This document shows positions 6,112 to 6,166 of a DNA stretch of 6,166 bases, in pieces. A program made the translations under genes and the position numbers. This DNA comes from an uncultured Synechococcus sp. (GTDB taxonomy: Bacteria; Cyanobacteriota; Cyanobacteriia; PCC-6307; Cyanobiaceae): assembly GCA_937930135.1 (NCBI GenBank), contig CALGVO010000153.1, positions 1 through 6,166 of the forward strand, written 5' to 3'. Each line of letters starts with the position of its first letter. The first letter of the stretch is position 1. Under the pieces are notes generated by a model, which saw nothing but the letters and a program-made list of their open reading frames with translations, was not told the origin of the DNA and made no database searches.

Positions 6112-6166
6112 GTGAGAGGTCCTCTGGCCTGCACCGCGATCGCGGCGACGTTGCTGGTGGGCTGCA
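6112..6166 (+). CDS. Putative lipoprotein, N-terminus only (3' end beyond window)
   Basis: A GTG at 6112 opens a frame of 18 codons that reaches the window edge. It reads MRGPLACTAIAATLLVGC: one basic residue, a hydrophobic Ala/Leu-rich stretch, and a final LVGC that fits the lipobox, in which the Cys would be lipidated and become the mature N-terminus. This predicts an exported, membrane-anchored protein whose function cannot be told. The overlapping ATG at 6110 is followed at once by TGA and is not usable. No Shine-Dalgarno precedes the GTG; an AT-rich palindrome lies just upstream, and a HIP1 site falls within the signal-peptide codons. With so little sequence the call rests on the signal peptide alone. 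Confidence 0.45.
   Translation, partial: MRGPLACTAIAATLLVGC
6136..6143. repeat. HIP1 octamer GCGATCGC in the putative lipoprotein signal sequence
   Basis: This is an exact HIP1 copy, extended here to the 12-bp palindrome CCGCGATCGCGG (6134-6145). It sits in codons for the hydrophobic part of the predicted signal peptide. Confidence 0.7.

Overview
The window looks like a piece of a GC-rich cyanobacterial chromosome, most likely a picocyanobacterium of the Synechococcus/Cyanobium type. This is inferred from the style of the proteins (MutY with an extended N-terminal loop, a single-protein TgpA-like transglutaminase, BioA), from tight gene packing, and from two exact copies of GCGATCGC, the HIP1 octamer common in many cyanobacteria. 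No rRNA, tRNA, CRISPR array, insertion sequence or phage gene was seen.

Layout, left to right. (1) Positions 1-440, minus strand: the N-terminal half of the A/G-specific adenine glycosylase MutY, cut by the window edge. (2) Positions 472 to about 790, plus strand: an open reading frame that resembles UPF0114/YqhA-family membrane proteins but seems to lack the first transmembrane segment, part of the middle and the last transmembrane segment. It is best read as a decayed gene. (3) Positions 864-4430, minus strand: a compact three-gene operon transcribed right to left as moxR-like AAA+ ATPase, DUF58 membrane protein, TgpA-like transglutaminase. Its genes overlap by 74 nt and 4 nt. (4) Positions 4431-4714: a 284-bp divergent intergenic region. 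(5) Positions 4715-6007, plus strand: bioA, the DAPA aminotransferase of biotin synthesis. (6) Positions 6008-6166: a short spacer with a 15-bp AT-rich palindrome, then the first 18 codons of what looks like a lipoprotein gene running off the right edge.

The moxR/DUF58/transglutaminase set is a known conserved bacterial gene association. The ATPase presumably remodels or activates membrane-bound partners, and the transglutaminase-like domain probably acts on the periplasmic side; the substrate is not known. mutY (DNA repair) and bioA (cofactor synthesis) are housekeeping genes with no evident functional link to the operon. I found no convincing new biological system. The items most worth checking are the eroded UPF0114 gene, a Thr in BioA where E. 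coli has the substrate-binding Tyr17, and the palindrome ahead of the partial lipoprotein gene.
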